DNA of 20,860 bases from a virus: positions 1 to 20,860 of IMG/VR virus record IMGVR_UViG_3300045738_000519; one strand, written 5' to 3'. This document shows positions 12,910-20,443 of this stretch, one piece after another (position 1 is the stretch's first letter; each line of letters starts with the position of its first letter). Under the pieces are notes generated by a model that was given only the letters and a program-made list of their open reading frames with translations, searched no databases and was not told where the DNA came from. The translations under genes and the position numbers were made by a program.

Positions 12910-14364
12910 ATGCCTGGCTTTTCAGAAATTCCGATCTCTCTTATGGTCCCTGGCGCTTATGCGGAGGTCGACCCGGTCGTCGCCTCTCAAGGTCCCGGCG
13001 TCTTCCCCCTTCAGGCGCTTATCATCGGCCAGAAGACCTCGGCCGGCACCGTCACCGCGCTAACGCTAACGCCGACGACCTCGGTCGAGCAGGCGCGCGA
13101 GGAGCACGGTCCCGGCTCGATTGGACATCTGCTCGCGAAGGACTGGTTCAGCCAGGGCGGCGGCGTCGCGCTCGACATGATTTGCCAAGACGACGCCTCT
13201 GGCACGCCGGCGGCTTCGACGCACGTCGTCACCGGCACGATCACGGCGCCTGGTGCGGTCCTGATCTATGTCGCCGGCGAGCGAATCTCGATCACAGTTA
13301 GCACCGACGCCTCGACCGCCGCTGGACAGATTCGGACGGCGCTCCAGGCGCTTCCCGATCTTCCCGTCACCGTCACCGGCGCCGGCGCGAATATCATCCT
13401 CACGGCGAACAACGACGGCACAGCGGGCAACTATATCGACATCCGATACAACCATTTGCCGGGCGAGGCGTTTCCCGGCGCTTTGGCGATCACCAATCCG
13501 GTGATGACCTCCGGCGCGACCGATCCGGTCGTCTCGGCGGTATTCGCCGCGATCGCGGGCAAGCGTTACGACGTGATCGTCTCGGCCTTTACCGACACAA
13601 CGAGCCTGAACCTTATCCAGACCGAGCTCGAGGCGCGCGCGGTCGCCCTGGTCGGACATCCGGGAATGCACTTCTCGGCGACGGCGAACATACACGGGAG
13701 TCTCGTCTCGCAGGGCGACGCTCGGAATAACAAATTTGAAGTTCTTATCGGGATGGAAGTGCAACCCGTCTGGCCGCAGATGCGCGCGGCCGGCGTCGCT
13801 GCCCAGGCGGCGATCCTCTTGCAAGAGGATCCCGTTCGACCGCTCACCGGCCGCAAGCTCCTCGCCGGCCAGGGACCGGCCGAGTCGGACAAGTTCACAA
13901 CGGCCGAGCGCGACCTGCTTCTTCACGATGGGATCTCGACGCTCCGCTACCAGGCCGGCAACCGGGCGACGATCGAACGCCTGATTACGACCTACCAGGA
14001 GACGAGCGGCGGATCTCCCGACACGGCCTTCCTCGACGTGCAAACGGCCTTCGGCCTGGCCTTCCTGCGCCGCTCGTATGTCGCGCACTTCGACATCCAG
14101 TTCGCGTCGCACAAGCTCGCCGCAAATGGCACGCCGATCGGGCCGGGCTCGGTCACGGTCACGCCCGAGATCGCGAAGGCCGACGCGGTCGCCTGGTATT
14201 CGGCGCAAGTGACCGAGGGCGTCGCCGAGGATCTCGAGGGCTTCAAGACGAACACGACCTTCCAGATCGCAAGCGCAGATCCGAACCGCCTCGAGGGATT
14301 CCTCGCGGTGAACCTACAGAACCAGCTTCGCGTTTCCGCGACGCTCTTCCAGTTCGCACGCTAG
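12910..14364 (+). CDS. Contractile tail sheath protein (Mu gpL-like)
   Basis: 484 aa, close to the 495 aa of Mu gpL. N terminus PISLMVPGAYAEVDPVVASQ (8-27) is the classical 'ip.s.r.PG.y.Ei' start that links sheath subunits; QALIIGQKTSAGT follows as the first core strand, then DWFSQGGGVALDM. Residues about 105-200 are a beta-rich insertion (TVTGAGANIILTANNDGTAG) typical of the gpL subfamily. YDVIVSAFTD, DARNNKFEVLIG, GRKLLAGQ, YVAHFDIQFASHKLA and the C-terminal RLEGFLAVNLQNQLRVSATL strand fit the conserved sheath core. It assembles around the tube and contracts on infection. Ribosome binding site GGAAGGAG lies about ten bases upstream, overlapping the end of the DUF2635 gene. Confidence 0.92.
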   Translation: MPGFSEIPISLMVPGAYAEVDPVVASQGPGVFPLQALIIGQKTSAGTVTALTLTPTTSVEQAREEHGPGSIGHLLAKDWFSQGGGVALDMICQDDASGTPAASTHVVTGTITAPGAVLIYVAGERISITVSTDASTAAGQIRTALQALPDLPVTVTGAGANIILTANNDGTAGNYIDIRYNHLPGEAFPGALAITNPVMTSGATDPVVSAVFAAIAGKRYDVIVSAFTDTTSLNLIQTELEARAVALVGHPGMHFSATANIHGSLVSQGDARNNKFEVLIGMEVQPVWPQMRAAGVAAQAAILLQEDPVRPLTGRKLLAGQGPAESDKFTTAERDLLLHDGISTLRYQAGNRATIERLITTYQETSGGSPDTAFLDVQTAFGLAFLRRSYVAHFDIQFASHKLAANGTPIGPGSVTVTPEIAKADAVAWYSAQVTEGVAEDLEGFKTNTTFQIASADPNRLEGFLAVNLQNQLRVSATLFQFAR

Positions 14365-14393
14365 TCGCGCGAGCACCGAAGGAGAAATGAACT

Positions 14394-14768
14394 ATGGCAG
14401 CTCCGGGAATTGTGAAGGCCGGCGTCGCGTCGATGCGCGTCAATGGCAAACCCGTCACCGTGATGGGGAATATCGTAGTAAATCTCGGAACCGAGAAGCG
14501 CGAAACCCTACAGTCGGCGACGGGACCAGTCGGCTACAAGGCGGAGAGCGGCACGCCGTCGCTCACCTTCGAGTCGGTCTTCGACTCGAGCGTCGACATC
14601 CGAGAGCTCTATGAGCTCTCCGGAATCCCGATCACCGTCACGCTCCGCGACGGGACCTCGTTCGCCTTCGCTAACGCCTGGAGCCTGGGCGAAGGCGACC
14701 TCGAGAGCGAAGAAGGGAAACTCGCGCTCGTCTTTAACGCACTGACCGCGGAACAAATCACCGCATAA
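14394..14768 (+). CDS. Tail tube protein (Mu gpM-like)
   Basis: 124 aa, matching the roughly 118 aa of Mu gpM. AAGGAG (14379-14384) is nine bases from ATG 14394; an out-of-frame ATG at 14387 is too close. Sequence is almost entirely beta: GVASMRVNGKPVTVMGN, RETLQSATGPVGYKAESGTP, SLTFESVFDSSVDIRELY, ITVTLRDGTSFAFANAW, then GDLESEEGKLALVFNA, the conserved end of Mu-type tube proteins ('g.....d.eeG.....f.g'). Hexamers stack to form the inner tube through which DNA passes. It lies directly after the sheath gene, as in Mu. Confidence 0.9.
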   Translation: MAAPGIVKAGVASMRVNGKPVTVMGNIVVNLGTEKRETLQSATGPVGYKAESGTPSLTFESVFDSSVDIRELYELSGIPITVTLRDGTSFAFANAWSLGEGDLESEEGKLALVFNALTAEQITA

Positions 14769-14780
14769 AAAGGGGAACCA

Positions 14781-15164
14781 ATGGCGAATAAGGACCGGCA
14801 AATCGAGAAGACGATCGAGCTCACCGGCACGATTCACGCCTTCGGCGAGGAGTCGGGCGAGCTCGTCTTTTACGAACCGAGGGCGGAGCTCTTGCGATCC
14901 ATCGAAGCGAACGACCAGGCCGGCGAGCAAAGCCTCGCGATTGTTTCCGAGCTCACTGGCGTTCCGATGGAACAGCTCGACGATCTGAGCCTCACCGATG
15001 GCATGATCGCGATCGGGGTAGGCGCGGACATCGTAAAAAAAAGTTCAGACCAGGCGCAGGAGATTCTCAAGTCGCTCGGGATCCTCGACGAAGACGACGA
15101 GGAAGAAGAAGCGCAAGAGCGCGAAGCAGGCGCGCCGGGCGCGACGAAGAAGCTAAATTCGTGA
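14781..15164 (+). CDS. Tail assembly chaperone (E/41/14 family)
   Basis: 127 aa from ATG 14781 behind AAAAGGGG. KTIELTGTIHAFGEESGELV then FYEPRAELLRSIEA and LAIVSELTGVPMEQLDDLSL (52-71) match the P2 gpE/Mu gp41/HK97 gp14-type chaperone: a strand pair with 'l..P......' followed by 'l..l.g.....v..l...D'. Such proteins keep the tape measure in solution while the tail is built. The C terminus is very acidic (DEDDEEEEAQE). The gene carries an A8 run at 15035-15042 giving an in-frame A AAA AAA heptamer at Lys86-Lys87, and the -1 frame stays open into the next small ORF, the classical arrangement for a frameshifted chaperone pair. TGA at 15162-15164 overlaps a GTG at 15161. Confidence 0.88.
   Translation: MANKDRQIEKTIELTGTIHAFGEESGELVFYEPRAELLRSIEANDQAGEQSLAIVSELTGVPMEQLDDLSLTDGMIAIGVGADIVKKSSDQAQEILKSLGILDEDDEEEEAQEREAGAPGATKKLNS
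15035..15041 (+). other. Candidate -1 ribosomal frameshift site (A AAA AAA)
   Basis: The heptamer A AAA AAA is in the correct register: AAA AAA are codons 86 and 87 of the chaperone. A slip back by one base continues with AAG at 15041 and stays open to TAA 15326-15328, giving a 182-aa product (87 + 95 residues). Purine-rich GGGGTAGG (15015-15022) lies 12 bases upstream and could act like the Shine-Dalgarno-like stimulator of dnaX. Runs of eight A are rare in this GC-rich sequence, where Lys is mostly AAG. Confidence 0.6.
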
Positions 15165-15328
15165 TCTTGCGGCTCTGGCGCCTCGAGGCAAACTGGCGCG
15201 ATCCGTTTGGTCTCTTGGCGATGGTTTTCGGCTGGACTCCGGCGGAGCTCTTCGACTTGACGCTTCGCGAGTTCGACGCCTGGGTGCTCCAGGCTAAGAA
15301 GTGGGGACCTCATGGCCGGAAAGCGTAA
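15161..15328 (+). CDS. Tail chaperone extension (gpE'/gpT-like), frameshift partner
   Basis: A small frame of 55 codons from GTG 15161, lying in the -1 frame relative to the chaperone. Its product includes NWRDPFGLLAMVFGWTPAEL (11-30) and FDLTLREFDAWVLQAKK (31-47). This 'lA..fgW.p.el..mtl.El..W...A' pattern matches the downstream half of frameshifted chaperones (P2 E', lambda T), which bind the tape measure. It ends 17 bases inside the tape measure gene, also typical. It may be made as a fusion through the A AAA AAA site or on its own by reinitiation at the GTGA overlap (15161-15164); the sequence allows both. In the fusion, the linker between the two halves is strikingly Arg-rich. Confidence 0.75.
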   Translation: MILRLWRLEANWRDPFGLLAMVFGWTPAELFDLTLREFDAWVLQAKKWGPHGRKA

Positions 15329-16856
15329 AGCAAAATTCCAGGTCCTCCTCGCGGCCGTCGACAAGGTCTCGGCACCGATCCGCAAGATGAACCGCTCGAT
15401 CGAGAAACTGACCCGGCCGATTCAGAAACTCAAACGCCAGATGAGCTCGCTCGCCAGGGAAGCCGGCTTTAAGAAACTGGGCGGCGCGATCGCCGGCGTC
15501 GGAAAGCAGTTCGCGAAGCTCGCGCTCGTCGGCGCGGTCGCGGTCGCCGGGCTGTTCCGCGCACTCGATCGCACGTCGAAGACGATGGACACGCTCGCGA
15601 AGACAACGCGCGCCCTGAATTTCCCTGTCGAAGAGTTCCAAAAGTGGAAACAGGTCTCACAACTGGCCGGCGTCGGCGCCGAAAACTTCGACAAGTCGAT
15701 CCAAAAACTGTCGAAGAATATCGGCGAGCTCCGACTGAACACCGGCACGATGTCGACGATCCTCGACAAGGCAGACCCGGCTTTCAAAAAGCAGCTCGTC
15801 AACGCAAAGAACAACGCCGAGGCCTTCGACCTCGTGATCGACAAGATGCGAAGCCTCACCTCTGCCCAGGACCGAGCGGCACTGGCGAACGCGGCCTTCG
15901 GGCGCGGCGGCAAAGAGCTCATCAACGTCGCGAACCTGTCGGCGAAAGAGATCGCCAAGCTCAAGGAACAGGTCTCCGGACGCGGCGGAATAATCTCGAG
16001 CGAGGCACTCGCGAACGCGGAGACCTTTCAAGACTCGCTGCTTCTCGTGAAGACGGCGATCGGAAATATATGGAGCGAGATCGCGGGGAACCTTTTCCCG
16101 GTCGTCTCGAAGATGATGGACGGCGTCCGCGAGTGGGCGACCGCCAACAAAGAGTTGATTCAGGTCAAAGTAACCGACTTTATTCGCGGCGCGATCGACG
16201 CCGGCAAGAAGATGATCGAAGTCTTCAGGGAATGGGGACCGAAAGTCTGGAATATCGTCAAGTCTCTTGGCGGCCTGAAATTTATCTTGGGGCTGGTCGG
16301 CGCGATCACCCTCGCACCGTTAGTGCTCGCGATTCTAGGAGTCGGCGCCGCACTGATCCCCGTGATCGCTTCGGTCGGCACTTTGGGCTTGGCCTTTCTG
16401 GTCGCACTGGGGCCGGTCGGCTTGCTCGTGCTCGGTATTGCCGCAGTCGTTACGGCGCTCGTTCTTAACTTCGACAAGATCAAAAACTTCTTCCTGAGCA
16501 CCAAAATCGGCGGCGCGGTCGGGAAACTGTTTTCCGGCGAAGGCGGGATAGCTTCGCTCAAGGCGAGCAACGAGGCGCAGGGTATCGGCGTTGGCGTCGG
16601 CGGGAACGGGTCGCTCAAAGCGAGCAACGAGGCGCAGGGCATCGTCGGCGTCGGCGGGATAGCTTCGCTCAAGGCTATGCTCGAGGCGCAGAATATCGGC
16701 GTCGCCGGCGCGGAAACACCGGCACCGGCCGGACCAGGCGGACCGATCGAGCTCGTGATGCGCGTCGACCAGGCGGGCACCGTGACCGGGATCGAGCCGG
16801 AGACCGATAGCGAGCTCACGATCGCCAGCGAAGGCCTGGCCGGAGAGGCTTTCTAA
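15312..16856 (+). CDS. Tail tape measure protein
   Basis: 514 aa from ATG 15312 behind GGGGA. N terminus FQVLLAAVDKVSAPIRKMNR then SIEKLTRPIQKLKRQMSSLA is the usual helical start of Mu-type tape measures. Residues 85-260 contain the phage tail tape measure core: LDRTSKTMDTLAKTTRALNF, the FQKWKQVSQLAGVGAENFDK motif, then ALANAAFGRGGKELIN (189-204) and ETFQDSLLLVKTAIGNIWSE. A long hydrophobic region (about 320-387) would form several membrane-inserting helices, used at DNA delivery. Residues 411-465 are three near-identical 18-19 residue repeats. The protein sets tail length; at about 1.5 angstrom per residue 514 aa suggests a short tail near 75-80 nm. Its start overlaps the chaperone extension. 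Confidence 0.92.
   Translation: MAGKRKAKFQVLLAAVDKVSAPIRKMNRSIEKLTRPIQKLKRQMSSLAREAGFKKLGGAIAGVGKQFAKLALVGAVAVAGLFRALDRTSKTMDTLAKTTRALNFPVEEFQKWKQVSQLAGVGAENFDKSIQKLSKNIGELRLNTGTMSTILDKADPAFKKQLVNAKNNAEAFDLVIDKMRSLTSAQDRAALANAAFGRGGKELINVANLSAKEIAKLKEQVSGRGGIISSEALANAETFQDSLLLVKTAIGNIWSEIAGNLFPVVSKMMDGVREWATANKELIQVKVTDFIRGAIDAGKKMIEVFREWGPKVWNIVKSLGGLKFILGLVGAITLAPLVLAILGVGAALIPVIASVGTLGLAFLVALGPVGLLVLGIAAVVTALVLNFDKIKNFFLSTKIGGAVGKLFSGEGGIASLKASNEAQGIGVGVGGNGSLKASNEAQGIVGVGGIASLKAMLEAQNIGVAGAETPAPAGPGGPIELVMRVDQAGTVTGIEPETDSELTIASEGLAGEAF
16542..16706 (+). repeat. Three tandem repeats in the tape measure gene
   Basis: Units at 16542-16598 (57 bp), 16599-16652 (54 bp) and 16653-16706 (54 bp), all in frame, encode GG..SLKA..EAQ.I-type units of 19, 18 and 18 residues. 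Units 1 and 2 share SLKASNEAQGI; unit 3 has SLKAMLEAQNI but keeps the unit 1 start at DNA level. They lie after the hydrophobic region. In-frame repeats of this kind can expand or contract by recombination, so copy number may vary between relatives. Confidence 0.8.
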
Positions 16857-18185
16857 GTGCCCGACGAAGTCGAGGAAGACTGGAAGACACGACTCCAGCC
16901 CGCGTCGATCGGCGGCGTGCCCTTCTTCACACTCGACGCCGGCTTCTCGTTTGGCCGCCGGCTCGAGGTCAACGAATATCCGGACCGCGATCTTCCGCAC
17001 ACGCGAGACCTGGGCCGTCGCGCCGATCGCTTCGATCAGGTCGCCTTTGTGGTCGGCCCAGACTACGACCTGCAACGCGATCGCCTGATCGAGGTGCTGC
17101 GGTCGAAGGGCGTGCTCGAGCTCGTCACCGAGCGGCACGGGACGCACCGGGTTAGGATCCAGACCGGCTCGGTCCGCGAGTCCGGCAAGGCCGGCCGCTT
17201 CGCGAAGATCACCTTCAAGGCCGTCGAAGCCGGCGTGAACCGCGCCCCGACGATCGACGTCACAACGGCGGACGCACTCAAGGCGGCGGCCGAGTCGGCG
17301 AAAGAAGGCTCGCTTACCTCGTATCTGCTCAAGGTCGAGGCCGGCGTCGGCTGGGCTCAGACCGCTCTGATCGACAATATCAGCTTCGGTCTTGCCATAT
17401 TCACGACCGGCCTCGAAATCTACAAAACGACCGCCTCGGTCAAATCAGTATTTCTTGAAGAGCTCGAGCGAGATCGGGGAATTTCTCAAGGTCGAAGCGG
17501 CCGTCGACCCGGCGAGATCGCAAACGAGGTGAGAGCTCTCGCCGCCCAAGTCTTGTCGGACGATCAACTTCTTCAGGCGCACCGCTTCGGCGAGACCGGC
17601 TCGAGGATCCTCGACATCGCCTCGGACATGGCGGCCGTCGACGAAGATGTCCGCGAACGCTTGCGCGTGCTCGAGGGCATGAGGCACGACGGCGAAGACG
17701 AGATCGACGCGCCGCTCGGTCCCGAGCTCCCTCGCGACGCGACGATCACGCTCTCGGCGGACGCGCTGCTAGTTGCCGAGAACCGACGCGCCCTGGCCGA
17801 CCTGATTCGTCAAGGGATTGTAATCGCGCGCGGCCTGGTCCTGCTCGAGGCGGACCTTCGGCGAGCTCAGGAAGTGGATCGCCTGCGCGACGACTTCCTC
17901 GGGCCGATCGACGAAGAGATCGAAACCGCCGGCCTGGTCGCCGACGACGACGCCTACATTTCGCTCCGAGAGTTCCGCGCGGCCGTGCTGCGCGACCTGT
18001 CGATTCGCGGTGAACAACTCGCCGAGCGCGCCGACTACACGCCGCCCGAGGCGACCTCCGCGCTCCTGCTATCGCAACGACTTTACGGGACCGGAGCGCG
18101 CGACCGCGAGCTCGAGCTCGAGCTCCGCGCGGATCACCCGGCCTTCATTCCTGCGCTTGTGCCGATCCGAGTCGCGCGTGTCTGA
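16857..18185 (+). CDS. DNA circularisation/baseplate protein (Mu gpN-like)
   Basis: 442 aa from GTG 16857, directly after the tape measure stop. Residues about 8-125 match the DNA-circularisation N-terminal domain: DWKTRLQPASIGGVPFFTLD, then GRRLEVNEYPDRDLPHTRDL (33-52), the 'GRR...hEyP.rd.p..eDlG' signature, FVVGPDYDLQRDRLIEVLRS and a closing strand. Despite the historical name, Mu gpN is a virion baseplate-hub component linking tube to baseplate. The rest is helical and acidic, with long charged helices (DPGE-poor, rich in Arg/Glu) and a C-terminal strand region AFIPALVPIRVARV. Mu gpN is 491 aa, so length is reasonable. It overlaps the next gene by 8 bases. Confidence 0.87.
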   Translation: MPDEVEEDWKTRLQPASIGGVPFFTLDAGFSFGRRLEVNEYPDRDLPHTRDLGRRADRFDQVAFVVGPDYDLQRDRLIEVLRSKGVLELVTERHGTHRVRIQTGSVRESGKAGRFAKITFKAVEAGVNRAPTIDVTTADALKAAAESAKEGSLTSYLLKVEAGVGWAQTALIDNISFGLAIFTTGLEIYKTTASVKSVFLEELERDRGISQGRSGRRPGEIANEVRALAAQVLSDDQLLQAHRFGETGSRILDIASDMAAVDEDVRERLRVLEGMRHDGEDEIDAPLGPELPRDATITLSADALLVAENRRALADLIRQGIVIARGLVLLEADLRRAQEVDRLRDDFLGPIDEEIETAGLVADDDAYISLREFRAAVLRDLSIRGEQLAERADYTPPEATSALLLSQRLYGTGARDRELELELRADHPAFIPALVPIRVARV

Positions 18186-19257
18186 TGACCAGGTCGAAAT
18201 CTTCGTCTCGGCCGGCAAGCTCATCGGATGGAAGAGCGTCGAAGTCGTGCGGACGATCGAGTCGGTCGCCTCCGGCTTCAGCTTGACAATGAGCGAGCTC
18301 GAGCTCGACGATCCGGCGCGGAGGATCTTGCGGCGAGGCGACGATGTCGAGGTCCGCATCGCCGGCGTCCCGATGCTGAAGGGGTATATCTGGAAGCTCG
18401 CGCCCAGCTACTCGCCGAGCGATCACTCGATCGCCGTAACGGGTTGGGACGTCACCGCCGACCTCCAGAAGTGCAGCAACAAAGCACCGCTTCACGTGCC
18501 GGCGCGGCTAGAAATGATCGTCGCCGACATCTGCAAACCATTCGGGATCTCGGTCTCGGTCGACGTCGATACCGGCGCAGTCTTTCATAGCTTCACCCCC
18601 GAAGTCGGCGCGAGTGCGGACTCGATCATCGACAAGCTCGTCCGATATCGCGGCGTGATTCGCGTCTCGGATGGCGTCGGCGGCCTGCTGATTACCTTGC
18701 CGGGATCCGAGCCGGCGACGACCTCGCTCTCGACGGGCGACAATATCTTGACCGGCTCGGCGGTCTACGATGATTCGGAACGGTTCCAGGAGATCACACT
18801 TGAGGCGCAGCGCGACGTCGGCTGGGGTGGGGTCGATGAGGGCGCGTCGATCGTCGCGGTCGCAACGGATCCCAACATGAACGCGGAGCGGTATCTTCCG
18901 CTAGTCGACATCCCGACCGATCCGCCAGACGGGAAGATCGCACTCCAGGCGCTCGCGCAAAGAGAGATCAACCTGCGCGCCGGCCGATCGCAGCGAGTGA
19001 CCTACACCGTAAGGGGATGGCGACACAATGGCGACGACGGTCCGCTATGGAATCCCGGCGAGCTCGTCACGATCGCCGACCCTTGGCTCGCAGTGAGTCA
19101 GGTAATGCTACTCACGACCGCGAGCTTCAGCTTCGCAAAGAACAAACGGAAGACGAAGCTCTCTTTTATGATCCCGGAAGCCTTCGACCTGCGCGAAGTA
19201 AAGCAGGCACCCGAGGCCGGGCTCGGCGCCTGGGCGACGCAGGACTCGCAACTATGA
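18178..19257 (+). CDS. Baseplate hub protein (Mu gp44/gpP-like)
   Basis: The frame extends upstream, but GTG 18178 overlaps the gpN-like stop by 8 bases and gives 359 aa starting VSDDQVEIFVSAGKLIGWKS, the expected first strands. Mu gp44 is 379 aa and forms the trimeric hub joining tube and spike (same fold as P2 gpD and T4 gp27). Matching features: GWKSVEVVRTIESVASGFSL then TMSELE, RGDDVEVRIAGVPMLKGYIW, SITVTG-like SIAVTGWDVTADLQKC (the 'v.Gr....DLvdcs' motif), LEMIVADICKPFGISVSVD, and NPGELVTIADPWL near the end. It overlaps the gp45-like gene by ATGA. Confidence 0.9.
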   Translation: MSDDQVEIFVSAGKLIGWKSVEVVRTIESVASGFSLTMSELELDDPARRILRRGDDVEVRIAGVPMLKGYIWKLAPSYSPSDHSIAVTGWDVTADLQKCSNKAPLHVPARLEMIVADICKPFGISVSVDVDTGAVFHSFTPEVGASADSIIDKLVRYRGVIRVSDGVGGLLITLPGSEPATTSLSTGDNILTGSAVYDDSERFQEITLEAQRDVGWGGVDEGASIVAVATDPNMNAERYLPLVDIPTDPPDGKIALQALAQREINLRAGRSQRVTYTVRGWRHNGDDGPLWNPGELVTIADPWLAVSQVMLLTTASFSFAKNKRKTKLSFMIPEAFDLREVKQAPEAGLGAWATQDSQL

Positions 19258-19856
19258 GCGCGATCGGCCAGGAGTTGAAGCGCGCGATCCGCAAGCGGAT
19301 CGGCGCAATGATAAACCGCTTCCTCGTAGCCGCGATCGACGACACCGGGCTCGATGCTCGAGGGATCGAGTCACACCAGCGAGTCGACGGGACGATCTTC
19401 GACGCGGAGGCACTTCACCGAGGCGCCTCGCACTTCCAGGCCTACGGTATGAGCTCGCACCCTAAGATCGGCGCCGAAGGGATCGCGCTCCAGATCGGAG
19501 GATCTCGAGGTCGCCTGGCCGTGCTCAATGTCGACGATCCGCGCGCGCGGCCGACCGGCCTGGTCGAGGGCGAAGTTCAGATCTACACCGACGAAGGTCT
19601 CGTTTTGCACGCGAAGCGCGGCCGCATCGTCTACGTGCGCGGCACGACGCTCGACCTCGAGACGACCGGCGCGGCGAAGGTGAAATCGAGCGCCGGAGAA
19701 GCGCGGCTCGAAGGAACGACGGTGGTCCTGGTCGGCTCGGTCACGATCGACGGGATCGACTGGGCAACTCACGCGCACGACGCGACCGGCGGGACGCCTC
19801 CCTTCACCGACTCGGTCTCAGGCGCGTGCTCAGGGAAAACGGGGCCGCCTGTCTAA
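19254..19856 (+). CDS. Baseplate spike/assembly protein (Mu gp45-like)
   Basis: 200 aa from ATG 19254 (ATGA overlap with gp44-like); Mu gp45 is 197 aa. The first 100 residues are the OB-like attachment part (IGAMINRFLVAAIDDTG, QAYGMSSHPKIGAEGIALQI, then RLAVLNVDDPRARP). From about 105 the short beta repeats EGEVQIYTDEGLVLHAKRGR and VYVRGTTLDLETTGAAKVKS form the triple-stranded beta helix of the membrane-piercing spike. The THAHD motif at 172-176 has the HxH (173/175) that in P2 gpV-type spikes holds a metal ion near the tip. It acts as the needle on baseplate contraction. Confidence 0.9.
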   Translation: MSAIGQELKRAIRKRIGAMINRFLVAAIDDTGLDARGIESHQRVDGTIFDAEALHRGASHFQAYGMSSHPKIGAEGIALQIGGSRGRLAVLNVDDPRARPTGLVEGEVQIYTDEGLVLHAKRGRIVYVRGTTLDLETTGAAKVKSSAGEARLEGTTVVLVGSVTIDGIDWATHAHDATGGTPPFTDSVSGACSGKTGPPV

Positions 19857-20443
19857 TGTCCGACCTACGACTCGAGCGATCAAATCTTCGCTACGACAAC
19901 CCGGCCGGGCCGATCTTCCCGGTCGAGGATGGAATGGGAACGCCTGGGCAAGGCCAGGCCGCCGGCGATTCAGTCTCCGGCGAGCGGCGGTCCGGCTTCG
20001 ACCTGCTCTTCGCACCGGCGCCGGCCTGGGGCGAGCTCCAAAAAGACAACGGCCTGCGCTCACAAGTCGTGCTCTCGGTGCTCACCGATCGCCTGGCCGA
20101 AGACTCGGACGAAGTTCCCGACACCGGGAACAAGGCCTTCCCAGAGCGGCGCGGCTATTGGGCGGACTTCCTCTCGCCGCTCGGGCCGGACGATCGCTAC
20201 GGCTCGAGGCTATGGCTGCTCGACGGCGCTCCACTCAACGCGGCGACCCGAGCTCGCGCTCGGGCCTACATCCTCGAGGCGCTTGAGTGGATCCGGACCG
20301 AAGGGATCGGGATCCCCAGCGTCTCGACTCGAGTCCCTTCACGCGGCCGGCTCGAGATCACGATCACAATCACCGACGCGACGACCAGGGCGGAGCGTCG
20401 CTATGCCCTGCTCTGGAATGCGATGGAAAGAGAGGGCGCCTAG
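19856..20443 (+). CDS. Baseplate protein, GP46 family (Mu gp46-like)
   Basis: 195 aa; ATG 19856 shares its A with the TAA of the gp45-like gene (TAATG). The GP46 core is clear: LRSQVVLSVLTDRLAEDSDE (67-86) followed by FPERRGYWADFL (95-106), the 'l.tAv.isLfTDrra..de.....RGwWgd' signature, then SRLWLLDGAP, TRARARAYILEALEWI and strands of the C-terminal half. Mu gp46 is about 145 aa, so the first 60 residues here form an N-terminal extension, Gly/Pro-rich and probably loose. gp46 corresponds to T4 gp25, which starts sheath polymerisation from the baseplate wedge. Confidence 0.87.
   Translation: MSDLRLERSNLRYDNPAGPIFPVEDGMGTPGQGQAAGDSVSGERRSGFDLLFAPAPAWGELQKDNGLRSQVVLSVLTDRLAEDSDEVPDTGNKAFPERRGYWADFLSPLGPDDRYGSRLWLLDGAPLNAATRARARAYILEALEWIRTEGIGIPSVSTRVPSRGRLEITITITDATTRAERRYALLWNAMEREGA

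Noticed and set aside
13066-14208. A 380-codon open frame on the - strand
   Set aside because: Antisense shadow of the tail sheath gene; Arg/Asp-rich composition typical of reversed GC-rich coding DNA, with no family motif.
18010-18177. N-terminal extension of the gp44-like protein from 18010
   Set aside because: That stretch is an out-of-frame reading of the gpN-like gene; the gp44 pattern begins at GTG 18178.
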